A stretch of 64,000 nucleotides of DNA from Opisthorchis felineus (GCA_004794785.1 SJOL01004603.1:19841-83840); one strand, 5' to 3'; counted from the stretch's first letter, positions 11,201 to 26,200 are shown. Program-made: numbers and translations. The notes: generated by a model from the sequence alone, not told the origin.

Positions 11201-14200
11201 AACCCAATTCTTCCTTTTGATATTCGGGATTGTCGAACCTACGCGTCACTCGAAGTTCCGTATCGGGAACCTCAACAATTACCGACTGTTCCCAGTTGTC
11301 TGGTACAGTATCATTTTCTGAATGGAGGCAAATGAATCATATAAGCGTCGACTGGGGACCTCATAATATCCTCGAACAGTGTGGGTGCGAAGTCGTACGG
11401 ACCAGGAGCCCCAGCAAAGGTAAGAAATTTTGATAGTGATTCTCGGTTTTTCGGATTTACTTGCCGGACGAAATATCGATTGATATTCACCAATTTTTTA
11501 GACTGCAGGGTAAAGCGGTAGCAGGATGTGATAAGATGCATACCTTGAGGTGCTTTGATTCAGACACCACTCTGTGTACCGCCTGAATGTGAGTTGTTTC
11601 TGATCCACTCCCGGAAATCTTCGTGAACCTCTGACGTAGTTGCGTTTTCAGATCGATCTTCTAGTGCTGAGGCAGTACAGTGCGACCAGTATCTTTTGCT
11701 ATCCTACGGCCATCGGGCTTCCTATTCTACATGACAGTTCCCTCACAGTAGTTGATTGCTTCCAGCTGATAGATGAGGGTGACAAACCCACTGCTACGAA
11801 AAGTAGCGTCACGAAGAAACAGGACCTTACCGCGGCGTGATGTTTTGCGTACCTCCGTGGCCCATTGAGTTATACTGGATGGTATCCGTGCGACACAGAG
11901 TCTCTCATACCAGGTTGGTCTGACCAACAGTCTCCTGGGTCTGCAAGTTGGGGGTTATAACATGTGCGGCAACTTGTTCTATAAAAATGGTAATGCACTT
12001 GTATTTCCCGCCGAATACCGCTGCCTTGCGGTCAGGCTTTTGACCCAAAGGCATTTGTCGAGGATCCTAATCGTCCTCTTGTCTAGGCCTGACCATCCTG
12101 GTAGTATCTCACGCCACATCGGCCGTCGCGTGGTGTCACCAGCCGGGTCGCCCTATTTGCTGCACACAGCAGGGCGGGTAAGCGAAAAAATACTACTGCT
12201 GGCGCCTACCTTCTTACATTTTCACCTTTTCCCTGTTCTACCCTACCCCATCCCAATTTGAACACTCTCTCCGTAGGCCCCAACACCAGGCCTGACCGTT
12301 TTGCTCGTCCTTCATCGCACTTAGCTGCAGCCCCTGTACGCCTGACTTCAGTAACTGCCCGAAACAATTCGAAGTCTGTTTTCAAATCCCGAAAGTCTGT
12401 CCACTTAGCCGCCTTTAGTGTTCGCACACTAAATGGAGCAGGACAACAGGTGACACTTGTTCGTATGCTGAATTCCCTCTGCATTGATGTATGCTGTCTG
12501 TCAGAAACAGGAATATAGAACGCTAGTACTGTGATCGAACTGACTGCACCCTCGCTCTCTTCCAGGTTTCGGCTGCGCACCTCTGGTGATGCAGAGGCCG
12601 CTACAGTTGGATTTATCGGGGTCGGTATTGCATTGAGCAACCGAGCGGAAGCCTCTCTACTTGATTGGATAGTTGCCTGTGCGCGGTTCGTTTGGCAACG
12701 TCTGTGAGAGAATCTAGAGAAAGTCAGGTGCATCGCACCTTGTTTATTGTGTCTGCTTATGACCCAACTGACTGTAGCTCTGAATCTGAATCTATGACGA
12801 TCTAGGTGCTCTTCTACAGCAGGCGAAAAGCTCAGATACCGTTGTGGTTGCTGGTGACATGAACTTCCAGGTAGGTAGACTGAGCGCTGTTGAGGCCCGA
12901 TTGGATGGTCGTCTTGGATTGGACACGAGACGCACGGACAACGGAGACCGCTTACTTCAGATGTGTGCCGATCACAGACTGTTCCTTTGTAGTACCAATT
13001 TCCGGAAGAGCGGAAATCGCTTGGCGACATGGTAAACACCAACGAACCAGCCCCGATTCCAAATAGACCACGTCGCCGCCAGTTATCGGTGGCGAGAGCC
13101 GAAAAATGCCTGTCGATCCTTCTGGAATACTAGCGTGGACTTCGACCATGCACTTGTACGCTGCTGCTTTTCGTTGCGCCTTTCAGGTCTGCGCAAAACG
13201 CGCACACCTCGCTTAGCCACTGAGAAGCTAGTGGGCCCAGAAATTAAACGGAAATATCAGAACCGGCTTCTCAAACGCCTGTTGGATGGTAGGACGTCGG
13301 ATATATCTCTAAGACTCGAATTACGTTTGCTAATTGGCGTCACTTGTGGCGTCAAAAAGGCATATCACTGGGTCTTAACGGTCGCGTGTACCAGGCTACA
13401 GTAGTGGCTGTTTTGTTGTATGGCTGCGTGACGTGGCCTCTGCAGACAGATGATATGAGGCGTCTTCAGGTTGTTGACCACCGACGCATCAGGAGCGTTG
13501 CTGGTTTTGTATGGCGTCAACGGATTAGTAACGAGGTCATTAGAAAACGGGTATTTGGTTGTACAGCAGGTACTTCAATCGCGGAAGACATTCAGCACCA
13601 TCGACTACGGTGGCTCGGTCATGTGCTACGCATACCGAAACACCGTCTCCGGTCTTCAGAATGGCGCACACCACAAGGTGGAAAACGTATGACTTAGCAG
13701 ACGGGTGCGGAAGAGATTACGAACAGTTTGTGTGTTGTTGGTGTTGTAAGGTTTCGAGGATGGGGTCACAGTGACCCCGCCTATGCGTGGCTGGAGACTG
13801 CAAGAAATGGCGGCTAATCGATGTCAGTGGCGTTCGTGCTGTCAGTTTCTTTCCAGATTGTCTGATTGAGCGCTTGGAGGTGTAGGCACCTCAGAACGCT
13901 TGACATAGGCCAGCACTAGGTCCCCTCCCTCACCCACTATTTTTCTCTTTCTTCACTCTAAGGCTTTAAATAGAGTTACATGAAGTCAACGAAATACACT
14001 CATTTGCAAACATATTTGGTTTTGCGAGAGGCTCACCTGGAATCCAGCTGGATCTCTCGTTTATGATGTGCAATTTGGGTTTAATTAGAACATAAGGTTG
14101 ACGGAAACCCGGGGACTGCGCCTACCTGATGAGCCCCAAGAAGAGCGAAACCGGTCGTGGGCTGTCGAAGAATTTTCCGCCACCTTATGAGTAGTGTATT

Positions 14201-17200
14201 ACGTCTAGAATTAGATGAAGTTTATGGCTGTGAAGCATCAGTGTCACCACTGATGTTGCTGTCTCTGATGATGATGATGCGTAAAGTGCGTAGGACAGTT
14301 CTCCGTTCCTCTCACCTCATTGTGGTTGGGGTACGTCGATCGATTTTAAAGCTTCATTCTACAGAACAGCGCGAGCATAAATCACCTCCGGCAACGTCGG
14401 CAGGAGAGGTCACTTTCGGGACTTAGCGGCCGCGAGTGGTGGTTAATGTTCAACCGCCCTCTCCAAGTTGTCTACCTTTTGCCCGCTCTCTTGGGAAGGC
14501 TGGGGACCCATCCTCGGATAAACAGTGGAGGGCCAGTTTGCTTCAACCTCGACGAAACTCAATGGATGCCACATGAAAATTCTGAAGTTAAGATGCCATG
14601 GAAAGGCTGCCATGGCCCAAATCAGCAGCAAAGATCAGCTATCAGAACATCCCATGCACTTACCAGGATGTTCCGCCTAGTAAATACACGGGTGAGGCAG
14701 CGTGCTCAGCACCTCTCATAAATAGCGTACGCAAAGGGAACATGAGGGATACTGGCAATGCTGGGGAATTCAGAAGAACGCTCCGCTTTATACGCAACGC
14801 AGCAACGGCTGCAGTAGAATTGTCCGTTGCAAGAAATACGGGAAGATGCATCAAAACCAGCTTCACACTGATCAGATTACTATGTGCGGTTCCCGATGGG
14901 ATAACCCAACAAAATAATCGCTTTTTCAACTCAGTGCTTCTTAAGAGTGGACGGCCTGAAGTTTCCGGCCGGTCCAAGCAGCTTTAGAGCTGCTTTAAAC
15001 ACTGACCGTATATTTTTTTTGTTCAAACAGGGACAGCGGCCACTGCATAACCTAATTGATACGTGCAGAGATGTGAACCCAATTTGTGACCCCACAGCTT
15101 TGCCAACATTGTTAACTAACCGCTTTTCCGCAGCCAATAGCTTGCAATTTCAGGTAAAGCATCCTATGCTAAGTGCTACGGCTTCTTAGTACACTTCTCT
15201 TGCTCTCGGTTGTAACACCTCAATTTTACGCTTGACTCTTCCGTGTCTATTCCCACGTGAGCCATGCAATAGTTCATTTCATTCGGGAACAAATGATCCT
15301 GCAATCATGCTGCCAAAATGATCTATGTATAAGGAGGAGCCAGTTTAAGAGCTGGGGACCTGCAGCACTACGGAGTTCAAAACAAATATTACAGAGGTAT
15401 GCCACTGCCTTAAAGTTGAGCAAATTTGTGATACGAACACAGGATTTACAGTTTTTGGAATTTTCTGAATTACCTGTGATTTTTCAATAATTTTTATAAG
15501 GTTATCCCTAACTTTTCTGCGTTTCAATGAACTTAGTAAAACGTGTCCCCAGGAGCTCAAAATGTTTACAGCAATCAGATGTGAATTAGTCATAACTTTG
15601 AATCGTGTACTCGAACACTGTCCGAGGCGACAAGACAGAATTTCAGCCAGATCTCCGTTGTCATAACTTTTATTTGAAAGTGAGTGTATGACTCCATTTA
15701 CGTACAATTTGGAAAGAAGATTGATGGAAAATCACAGATCATGCCTATCTGATGAGGCCCCCAAACAAGGTGAACGATCTAATGGACTGTCAAGAGGTTG
15801 TATAGAGCTTATAAGTAGTGTTTTATTGAGAAAACTTAGAGTATCTTGGTGAATGAGGTTATCTCACCGCACGGCACCGGTCGCACATAAGCAGGTGATA
15901 AGGTGTGTGCGGGATAATTCCACACAATCCACTGCTGAGATTAATTGTCCGAGACCTTGGATTATTGAGATGAGGTGTACAGGAAAATATAGGCTCCAGC
16001 GAACATTCGACAAAAATTTCGTTCTGTGCAGCCTAACAGTTGTTATATTGTCCTGCTGAAGTTAACAGTTATTGATTTTCAAGTAGTAAGAATGGTAAAA
16101 TCCTGACCCAGCTCGAACCCTTCGACAGCCAACCTGCCGGTTTCGCTCTTTTCATAGCTCATTATATAGCCCCAGCTCCCGAGGTTTCATCAACATTATT
16201 ATCTACTTGAACAACAGGTTGTAACTAAACGGAGGTATAGACTCATTTTCGAATGGTCCTTGTGTTGACGGGAGATTAAACTGAATATCAGTTAAACCTC
16301 CAGTTGTCCAGTGATCATGAATACACTACAAGGAAGAAATCTCACATGAAGAATAAGCCTTTTTAATCACGGTGATGGCAGTATCACGAATAATGACACT
16401 GCGACTGAATTTTTTCACCGTGAGTTATATCAAAACTCGTTACCAAATCCATGATATACAACCTTCGGTCTGCGTGAGATGGCATTGGATTTGGTGCAAA
16501 AGCAGTCGAATTCCGCTTGTTGTCAAGGTGAAAGTAGTCGTCGGTTAGTGAAATACACTCATTTACAAACGAATTTGGTTTTGCGAGAGACTCACCTGGT
16601 TGTTTGAAACGTAAAGAAGTGATGATCCTGTGTTCGACCCTGTTTGGTGCCTATTGGATCAGTCGACACTGATTAGGTTAAAAAGCACGACTTCTTATTT
16701 TCGCCTCCGGTGCAACCGATGTACACAATAGGACAGCTGAATTCAACTATGCCAAATTAGGAAGGCTTTTTAACGCGTAAATCTTTGTAATCTCGGACTG
16801 GTTCGTGGGAAAGCTCCCACTGCATAGGAATTTCACTCCTCATCGAAGCACAGAGAGATCATTGGGGGCAGCCTAGTCTTTCAGAGTTGTCGGCCTAGCG
16901 ACAAGAGGCATGAATTCGTAAAGGTTATTTAGTCCCTGCACTACTATCTGCGTGGGGTCTAAAAGCTAGTCTACGGAATGGAAATCGTGGTGCATCACCC
17001 AGCTGTTTGTTTGCAAGCGTGAGTACACACGACTAAAGCCAACTGGAGCTGTTCATAAGAGACGAAGACCTGCGCTGTGAGCATATGCAACAGTATTGGA
17101 TCGAACTTATGGACTAGCGTGAATATTGTTCACTACTTAAGGCCGTACGCATGGCTGTCTCATGTTTTTTATTAGCCGAAGTAAATTCTCATGCGCAGAC

Positions 17201-20200
17201 TTTTCTGGGAATCATTACCGACATTACTACACAGCTTCTTACGACCGAACAGAGTACTTTGATGAGCAATAAAAGACGGGTGAAAATATGAAAATTGTTT
17301 GAATAATGTCAAATGAAATGAAAACAACCTCTCAGAGTTTTATTGCAAAGTACATAGTGTTTTAAGAAGAAAATAAAAAAAATATCCACCTAATTTCACA
17401 AAAAAGGGCAGTGATGTGTATGCTGAAAAATTCACTGTCTGTGCTACTGTTCACGGCCTCATCCACCACTAGGGTTTATAATTTATCAGAACGGAAATCG
17501 ATGGTACAGAGGTTAGTGGAAACGACTAAATTAGTTGCCTACAATGTGGCTTCATGTAGCTGTGATGTTCTCAACTGGGAAGCTGATGTGACCTTATCGG
17601 GTCACGACTTTCCAGTGCCCATATTTCGAGTGTCAAATCAGTCAGCCAAGAACCTGAGTTTAACGCGGCGTCATCGGAACTCAAAGCTTGTCTGCATTTA
17701 GTATAACTCCAAATTGCCCTCTCAGCACCAACATACAGCCGTTCATAACAGCGACATTTCGGAAAAAGTACCTTAGATTCCTTCATCTTATGTAAACAAT
17801 AGAGACATCGGGGAAACCGATACTTGTTTCGCCAGGAGATAATCCTTTAGAAAAGAACAGTTTTCTCCAGTCTCGAAGATTGACCGCTGAGGCAGAGGGA
17901 TGGGAGATGCTTGACTACTTTGGAACAATTATCACTCTTCTGAAACTGTCAGTCGGCTTATATGCCCATGATTCAGAATGCAAGTATTAGAATTTCAAAT
18001 TATTTTATGAATACAAGAGGACTATGGATTTTTTCAGACTGTGGCATAAACCCGGGGCAACTGAGGGCTAGAATGGATTTTCAGGAGACAAGTCGAACCT
18101 GCATGGAAGTGTACAACACAATATACAATCGTGGGGTTTTACCGGAAATTCCGTAGTGAAAACTCACATCTTGTTGCTTCAGACCTGCACTGGTTAACAA
18201 GTCTACATACTCCGGACATACTAGTGATGCCTCTGTTGGTTTGGTCCACCGTCGCAACAGTAATGAAAGACCAATCACGGAGACTGAAGAGGCAGCCATT
18301 GCTGCTGATGCCATCCACGGCGCTAGTTCAATGCCGAACGGGAGGAGACAGCCTTCAAACAACGAAAGGGGATAAAAGACAAGAAGGGATACCATTGATT
18401 TAGCGCACAAAATACTTGCATCTGTCCACAGATAAACTATAACTCCAAAGGAGACTGCATGAACGGTGACATTTGTGAGAAACGACAGAAAGTACAGTGA
18501 CACTCAGTGAACGTAGCTATCAACCTGCAAGGTACCTTAAAACTCATCAAAATTCGTTAAATCACAGCTTTCGATTGTTCATTCCGGATCACTTCTATAA
18601 AACCATCTTGAAACAGTGGTTCACTGGAAAAACATATCAGGGCCGTGGGTAATTTGCTAGGCAGATCACAACTTGGGACAACAGTCCTGGTGACCCAAAA
18701 GCGACAGGCTTATGTGATCGAGCAATCGTTTAGAATGGCATGAATACAAGGACTTAGTTCCATGTCTCTAACCGATTAAGACAAGCGTGCGAACAAAAAA
18801 TATGCGACAGCAAAACAGTGTAACCGTCCTTCAGGCAACACACTCGAGCCATCTAAGTCCGCTGCTAACGGGTCCGTCATCCTAAAACAGGGAGAGATTA
18901 TTTCCTCGCTAGGAGTTTCAAAGCATCCGGGGCAAACGGAAACTAAGAGTTCACAGGCCCAGGCTTCTACACTGTGGGCCACGACCCTTTTCCCTGTGTG
19001 TTTGTTGCCCGAAGCACTTACTCTATTTACTTCGTAGCGCTTTTTATTGCACCGGTTAAAATTTCTGTTCCTGCCAGATTCTTATTTGTCATAATACATG
19101 AATACATCACAAAGCGTTCCTGAAGAGCAAGAGTGCGCTCACTCAGGCTGCACATATTATGATAGTGAGTTATATGTACTTACACAGGAAATGTTAATGG
19201 GCGCCAACATTATTTCTATGCTGAAGTAGATCTCATGAGTTTGGAAGCACCGAAAAGGGGTTGATCTTGGGACATACGGCGTGCATGAAGGGGAACTCGT
19301 GCAACAGGCAAATCTTTTTGTATTCTAGTTGGCCGTTTGTAATCGCCACTTAAAAGTTCACACAGAAGATAGGTTATAGATGGTAGAAAACCGTATTTCA
19401 TGTGGTAAGTTCGGCATCCAAAACAGAGTTTGAAGTTCAGGCGTACAACCCTCGGCTTAGCGCAGATACCCCGTTAAAATCCCGTGTAGCATGCTAAAAA
19501 TCTGCATGGGATTTCATGCTGCAGAGAGTTTTCATTAAAATCTGTCAATTTCCTTTGGAAGACAGCTGTGCCAAAAGTCACCAACAGCGAAGGAACACCA
19601 GGGTGTGGAAAAACTATATCCAAAATTCAAAAAGGCATATGGTTTTTAGCATACATGTTTGTGGCCTATTTGGAAAAGTGAAACAACCAAGACAATGTCA
19701 ATTCGTCATACGTACATTCTTTACCATAACAAAGAATGCATGTTTGACCACTGAATGTGATAGGGCAATTAACCTCACGGACAGAGCCATCGAACACAAG
19801 GAGCGCCTTATTTATGGTGGGCACCATCAAAATGAGTTTTCCTTTATTGGTTCTTCGTCCATAACAAGTCCTCACACGTATGAGAGCACCTAAGCGCACG
19901 CATCTCCTCCAAATGTTACTACGAACGTGAAGATCACCATGCAGTATAGTAATAATGAAGCACTAACGGTGGTGCTGTTACGATCACTTTGTCCGTTGAT
20001 TGCATCCGTGCGTTAGCGTTGAGAAGCAGCAGGGTTTGAGTGATCCTGGTCGGTTTTCACAAGAAACGCGCACTGACGAATTATTGATGCTAGGGGCAGT
20101 TTTTGTACATTGTGACGTTACCCCTTCGACAGGGTAAGAAGCGAGTTTACATACGTACAAGGTGCTGCTGCTGGTAGTATATTTTTCCCATTGATAAAAT

Positions 20201-23200
20201 CAAATGGCTCGTAAGTAGTGGAAGGCCACGGTCAAACGGGATACTATTGGGTAAGGTAGGTAAGATGGTAACAGAAACTAGCGGTTGTTCGGACGTTACA
20301 CGAAATTCAGTTGTTAGTGGGCTAACGTTTGGAGTATTCAAATGGTTCCGAACAACGTACGATAAACTGAGAACTATTGTTAAACCCCATTAAAAACTGT
20401 AGCCTGATGAGTAAATCATGGTCAGGCACAGCGACAGCCAGTCACCAATCGATCCATACACAGTCACCGTGTACACAGTTTGGAAATATGACGAACAGTC
20501 GATATAAAAGTGTGACAGTGTCCGAACACAATGCGACCACAATCGATCAGTATGCAGCTTTCGCGATGTGTGTTGAAAACTCGGCATCTGTTTGCTGCGT
20601 TACACGAAGACTTGACGCACATGGGCCTCTGGTTAAACAAAGACTTGGTTGTGTACCACGGATGCACTTGATCGAATGAGCCTGATACATGATTTCTTAC
20701 TCTTATTGGTATTGACCTCAACCTTGATGAAGTTGCTCACGATCTGGTCTCAGTACGGGGAGTATTTTCGAACAGTTTTACACTGAGAAATTCCAAGTTA
20801 TGAAAGTGAACGTCAGGCCAGTCGAGTCGGCAGTCGTTTCGGTGTTGACAGGAATTTTGCGAACGGTGACTAACATCCCGTGCAGCAGGACAAAGTTCAA
20901 CGTTTCAACAGCAGCTCTGAATAACAATGGGTGTGAACCATGGGTTGTTGTCCGCAATCCGTTACAGAATAGGTCGCTGGGACAGGTTTGCGTTTGTGGT
21001 GGAACACGATTACAAGCAGCACGGTATACGGGAAAATGCCACACAGGTTACCCGATCCTTAGATTCCAGGCACGTCTCTAAAGGCTTATTCTACTGAGAA
21101 GATTCATCATGTGCACAATCATTTGACTTGCGAATTGTTAATAGACAAAAGTTGTTTCCCAAGAAAGCTTCATCAAAACAGTCTGAATGGATAGCTTACA
21201 GGTCAAACAGGCAGATTAATAAACCAGTCCTCCAATATCCGCCGACTGGCACGTGCAATACCCCAGTGAATAGCTTACTATTTGGTTCTTGAACAAGCTA
21301 ATTAAGATTCCAATGAATCTAGCTCATTTCAGATTTCCAGGTCGTTGCTGTTCGAACTGAGGACTCATATAAATAGACAGAAGTGTTGAATGAGCGCAGC
21401 TTATATCCCAATGAGATTTACATCGGCTGAAGACCACTGGTCCGTTCAGCCAGTTCTTTTCGGGATCTCTTTGGATATGCAACAGAATCACAAGGCCGGA
21501 AAATTCAGCTGTCAATGTGAAATTGTAGGATTTTGTTAGATTATGATTCCTGGTTGAATGGCATAAACATACGAAACGATTAAGGTGACGGAGATAGTCT
21601 TTTTAGTCATGAGCCATTAGATAAGACAGTGCTGAACTAGGTGCATAGGGGCAATGTCTGACAAGGCCTGCGTTATCTCACTTGTTAGATGGCTAGTTCT
21701 GTGAGCGAGAGGCCGCGAATTGTACCTGCTTCTTCACGTACATTCTGTATGTTTGTGTTCCCATTTGGAAAATGCAAATCTCTGTTTCTTCTAACTCATC
21801 AGAACTAAAAAATCCATACCCACTACACTTCATGGAGAAGTTGAATCATAGTACGGTATGTCAGCCGTGCGTGCTAGTGATAGTAGAGTGTGTAAATCAG
21901 GGTCAACGTAGTGAGCGATGCGCAAAACTACAGACGTATATCTATCCGTTCGAACGTAGAAGAGGTTCTTAGATGGCGTGCGGAAAAATATGTTACCAGG
22001 CAATTCTGATAGATGAGAAGACTATGAGAGGTACTGAGACGTGAATGCATCTCGGATTTATCAGCTGACCACCAAAGTAGTTTCTAGGGTAGCTATCCGC
22101 CAGAAGCCTACGCTACAAGGTCTTCGGGGTTCTGATCCTAAAACAAGTTTAGAGGCAGATTGCGTTACATATACTGGTCAATGGGGTATATGTCCCTATT
22201 CTTGTATATTGTTCAAGTCCCTTTTTGTTGAACCTCAAACAGAGGCACATCCGGTTTGGTATATTTTAAAACTGAAGTACCATGCTAGGGAGGACAGAGT
22301 TAAAAGTCACTCTTTTACTGATGCAGTAGCTTTAAATGCATGAAAACCTTCCAAGAAAGGATTCATCAGCGAGGTTTCTATGAAGCTCTTCCTTAGTCAC
22401 CTTACTACACAGGAGGTTGCAACATCCATCTAAAGTTAAACGATTCTGTATGAAGCTGAGTAATTGTTCAACAAGATCATCGCATTGTCGTTATGTTGAT
22501 GGGCACTTGGAGAAGCAGTCCGAAAGGTGCGGTGCGTGTATCCTGACAAAAAATACCGGCTTGACCCTATTTTGAGTTTTATTGCAAGCAGTATTATTAA
22601 ACTCCCAAGTTGTATAAGTAGGAAGGGCAAAATTGGCTTAAATATAGTACAAATTCGCACACAAACGGTACCTCTAAATTGGTCTGTTTGTTTTTTGTAC
22701 TTAATTTTAGGTTAACAAGAAGTCACCTAAACGACAAAGCTCTCTATAGGGGTCCGAAAGATTTAATTAGTAACTCTGTGGTTAACATGCAATTAGATCT
22801 CACTTAGAAGAGTCTGGAAAGCATACAGAGGAAGTTAGCTGTTCACAGAATATTCAAACTGAGGCGGACCCTGCGAATAGATAAGAAGCTTGTAATCATC
22901 ATCCACTCCAGCAAGTGTCAAGCCAACAACTGGAAAGCCAATAATTTACTAGCAAAAGTGCCAAGTCCCCTCACATGTAGTAACTCTGAATGTGAGGTGG
23001 AGCAAACTTCATAATCACAATTGAAAGCAACACCAGAGCTGATGCATCATTTTGTCCGGCTTAGTGAAATCAGATTAACCACACTCTTTCGTGTCAAAAT
23101 TAATTCCATATCTCTCTGATAACAGCGGCTGATCTCGGCACTATCAGACAAACTGAACAGATATTAGCACACGATATTAGCACGAATGGTCATGACATTT

Positions 23201-26200
23201 TGACATAATTTTCTAAGCTCTGGTTATCACAAATAATCTTCCACAAACACAAAGAGGGCCGCAGTCACGCAACAAGTACAATAAGTAAAGAAAGAAGCAT
23301 TTCTACTTATAAACAAACCAGCTTAACCAGGTAAAATGTGCTGCCAGTAATTCGTTTATGGACTAAATTGAATCGGTAAAACTTTATTCAGTGTGGGACA
23401 GGTTCGAATATGAAACGTCTGAATAAGATCGACTCAGGATCACCTATATAAGGTGCATCACATACTGTGGGAAGGAACTGAATATGGTGTACCATTTCCA
23501 GGCAGTGTGATCCATGCTGGTGCAAGTGCTTCTCAGCTAAGAAGAAATCAGGGTTTCAAGGGAAAAATCGAGGGGCTAGATAAAGTTTGTTTGCCTTTTA
23601 ATTCGTATGCCAATGTTTTATTGCTTATACGCCTGTGAACGGTTCAAAGCCATTCAAGACACTCAACTCCTATAGATTACAAAGGCATTGTGTTACTCAT
23701 CACGGGCGGCGGGTTCGAGAAATATCAGAAAAGGTGGGTAGCAAAAGTACGGAACATCTGTGAAGCCAATTCATCCTGCCATGGGAGCCAGATTGAAAAC
23801 GTTCCGTTATTAGTTGAGGGGACGCCATCAGTGCACATATGAGTGGAAATTTTGAGATGGATCGCTAATGAATAAGGAGGAGTATGGATACCTAATGTAG
23901 TCACCTGGCTTACAAGCTTCATAAACTGATTCTTCACATACAAGGGTGGAACACAAATTCGTTGACCAACTCTTGAAAGATACAATGGATGGTTGTCATT
24001 GTATTTTACATGGTCCGCTTTCACGCTACTCCAAAACACGATATATGCTCCACTGGTTACACTTGATTTAGCTATCCTCGAAGAAAGATCGATAGCAAGA
24101 GCAAACTGCATTGGAAGGTTAGAGGGAACCCCACACCAAGGGAAAATAAATAAACCCTAATAACATGGAAAAACATGGTGTTTCAAAGGCGCCATCCGAA
24201 AACAAACTATGTGACAAAAACTTCTGGGAAAGGGTGGCATTCTACTATATAATAATAATGATGTGAATATGAAAGAGTTAGACAGGAACTATTGGTCAGG
24301 TTGGACGAATGTCTCAACGTCATTGGAAATTTGGAGCTAAGAAAAGCTAGTAGGAATCACATACACAGCTGGCTCATCAGAAACTGTCACAGATGTAGTT
24401 TCCTAAACACCTAAAGGTTACTGGGATAGAAAGTTAGCTTGTTCCCAGGATGGAAGAGTGAGACCACACCGGAAAAAATAAGAACAGAATCAAAGTGGAC
24501 AATCATGCTGGAAGTTGGGCCAAGAAACCAACCGTTTTCGTCTGAATTTGTTGGAATTTGAAACGATAAATCAAAATCACAAGAGCGTATGAGAGAAGAG
24601 AGAAGCCTAAGGTGAACTCGAACCACCGACCTACTGCTTGCCAGATAGGTGTTCTACCAAGTGAACGGCGGAGGACGCTTTCCATCAGTCACATCCATTT
24701 AGCAGTGGGGAAGCAGCCATTCTAAAGGCGGTAGGTCGGAGACTCGAGTCCACCTTATGTGAGCCATGTCACTTGCAACACGTGAGCAGACACTTCTTAT
24801 TTCAGAATAAAATGATTTCTGGAAATAACAGGAATGAGGAAGGGGGATCCCGCTGCAGCCTGGATGGCTGAATCACCATCATCGGCTTTAAGAGGGCTTT
24901 ACCGTGGTACAGAGGTCACGGGTGAATTGTCAGTGGACAGCTCCGTCCATAGGGAGACAGAGGGAAAACCAAACAAGCAGATCGGTAACTATTGGTTGTT
25001 GATCAGGTGGCTGTTGATCTGTTCCCTGACCTTGGCAATTGACTTGCAAACGTTTCGTCACCATATGAGGAGACATCATCAGTGCGCAGTTGGGTGGGTC
25101 CGGTAAATGAAACTCAGCCAGACGTCTTGCGATCAGTCAACCACTCACAAGCCATTCAAGGTGGTAAGGTGACGGGCATTAAGTGGTACAGGATGAGTAA
25201 GTGGTTTTATCTTACAGCTTCAAAACAACAGCATCACAATAATCATTCAGCCGTAATGCCCTTTTGGTGCCTAGCTGCTGTGCTAGCCGAAGGAAAAACA
25301 AGGGCAGTGGCCAAGCCTAGACAGGAGCAGCCATGATGCCGGGGTTGGGTTCAAACCACAGACTCTCCGGTCAGTAAATGCCTACCTTAACCTCGAGATG
25401 CAAGATTATAAAGCACTGAGGTTGCAAAAGATTACTGCTAACGCTAAGTGAGAAATATATTAAGTCTTTAGGCAGGTGGCAGCATTCAGTTTCTTGCTTT
25501 GTGAATCCCTAGTGCGTTTGTGTTTGAATGAAGCATTGATGCATCTTAGGACATCAAGCGAATCGAAGCTGAATTATCTGAAACCAACAGAAACCCCCCG
25601 CGCTAGCGGAATTGTCGAAAGCGATATCGGTTTAGCCATCCGTAGGTCCTCAGGCGACGAAGAAAAACAAGTAAAGGACTTAGTTGACAGCTTACATGCA
25701 GGATCAAAACCATGGTCTTCAACGAAAGGTAGAAACTGCTTTATTTTGATATAACAGAGTGCCTTCACTGGAAGGGTACTCACCTGCAGCAACCGGGATA
25801 CCAATCATGTTGTACAGCGTGGCTGCGACAAAGTTACATCTTATTCTGCGAACTGTAGCTCTGGACAAATCGATGGCCCCGATGACATCAATAAGTGAAT
25901 CTCTGACAAGTACGACGTCTGCAGCCTCAACAGCGACATCTGCTCCCCGACCAATTGCAATCCCAACATCGGCTTGAGCTAAGGCAGGACTATCATTTAC
26001 ACCATCACCAATCATGGCAACATATTCACGCTTCCATTTCTGCTGACCGTGACGTCGCACACGTCGCTCAAGCCGCTGCTGACGACGCCGACGCAGGATG
26101 TTATTTCTTTTCCAAATAGGATCAGTAGATTCCGTGGGCCGTTTGGCCAAAAGACCGTACAGGGCGCGAAGGACGAGGAAAATGCGGCGCTTGTTATGGG

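Larger units (their letters stand above)
8257..18167. other. ATP7 intron o
   Basis: This last intron is about 9.9 kb. It holds non-LTR fragments at 10150-10460 (-) and 11860-13960 (+), and hammerhead-bearing repeats at 13985-14300, 15660-15830 and 16100-16180. The stretch 16620-18160 shows nothing recognisable. Confidence 0.65.
18353..25783. other. ATP7 intron n
   Basis: This intron of about 7.4 kb carries a truncated SINE (25243-25398), an R1 copy (24983-25103), a tRNA-like segment (24597-24681) and an unassigned open frame (23725-24111). The stretch 18550-23700 shows no recognisable element. Confidence 0.6.

Noticed and set aside
12206..13042. 278-codon open frame on the - strand, the longest in the window
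   Set aside because: It lies antisense to the readable endonuclease of a non-LTR element on the + strand and matches no known domain, so it is a shadow of former coding sequence.
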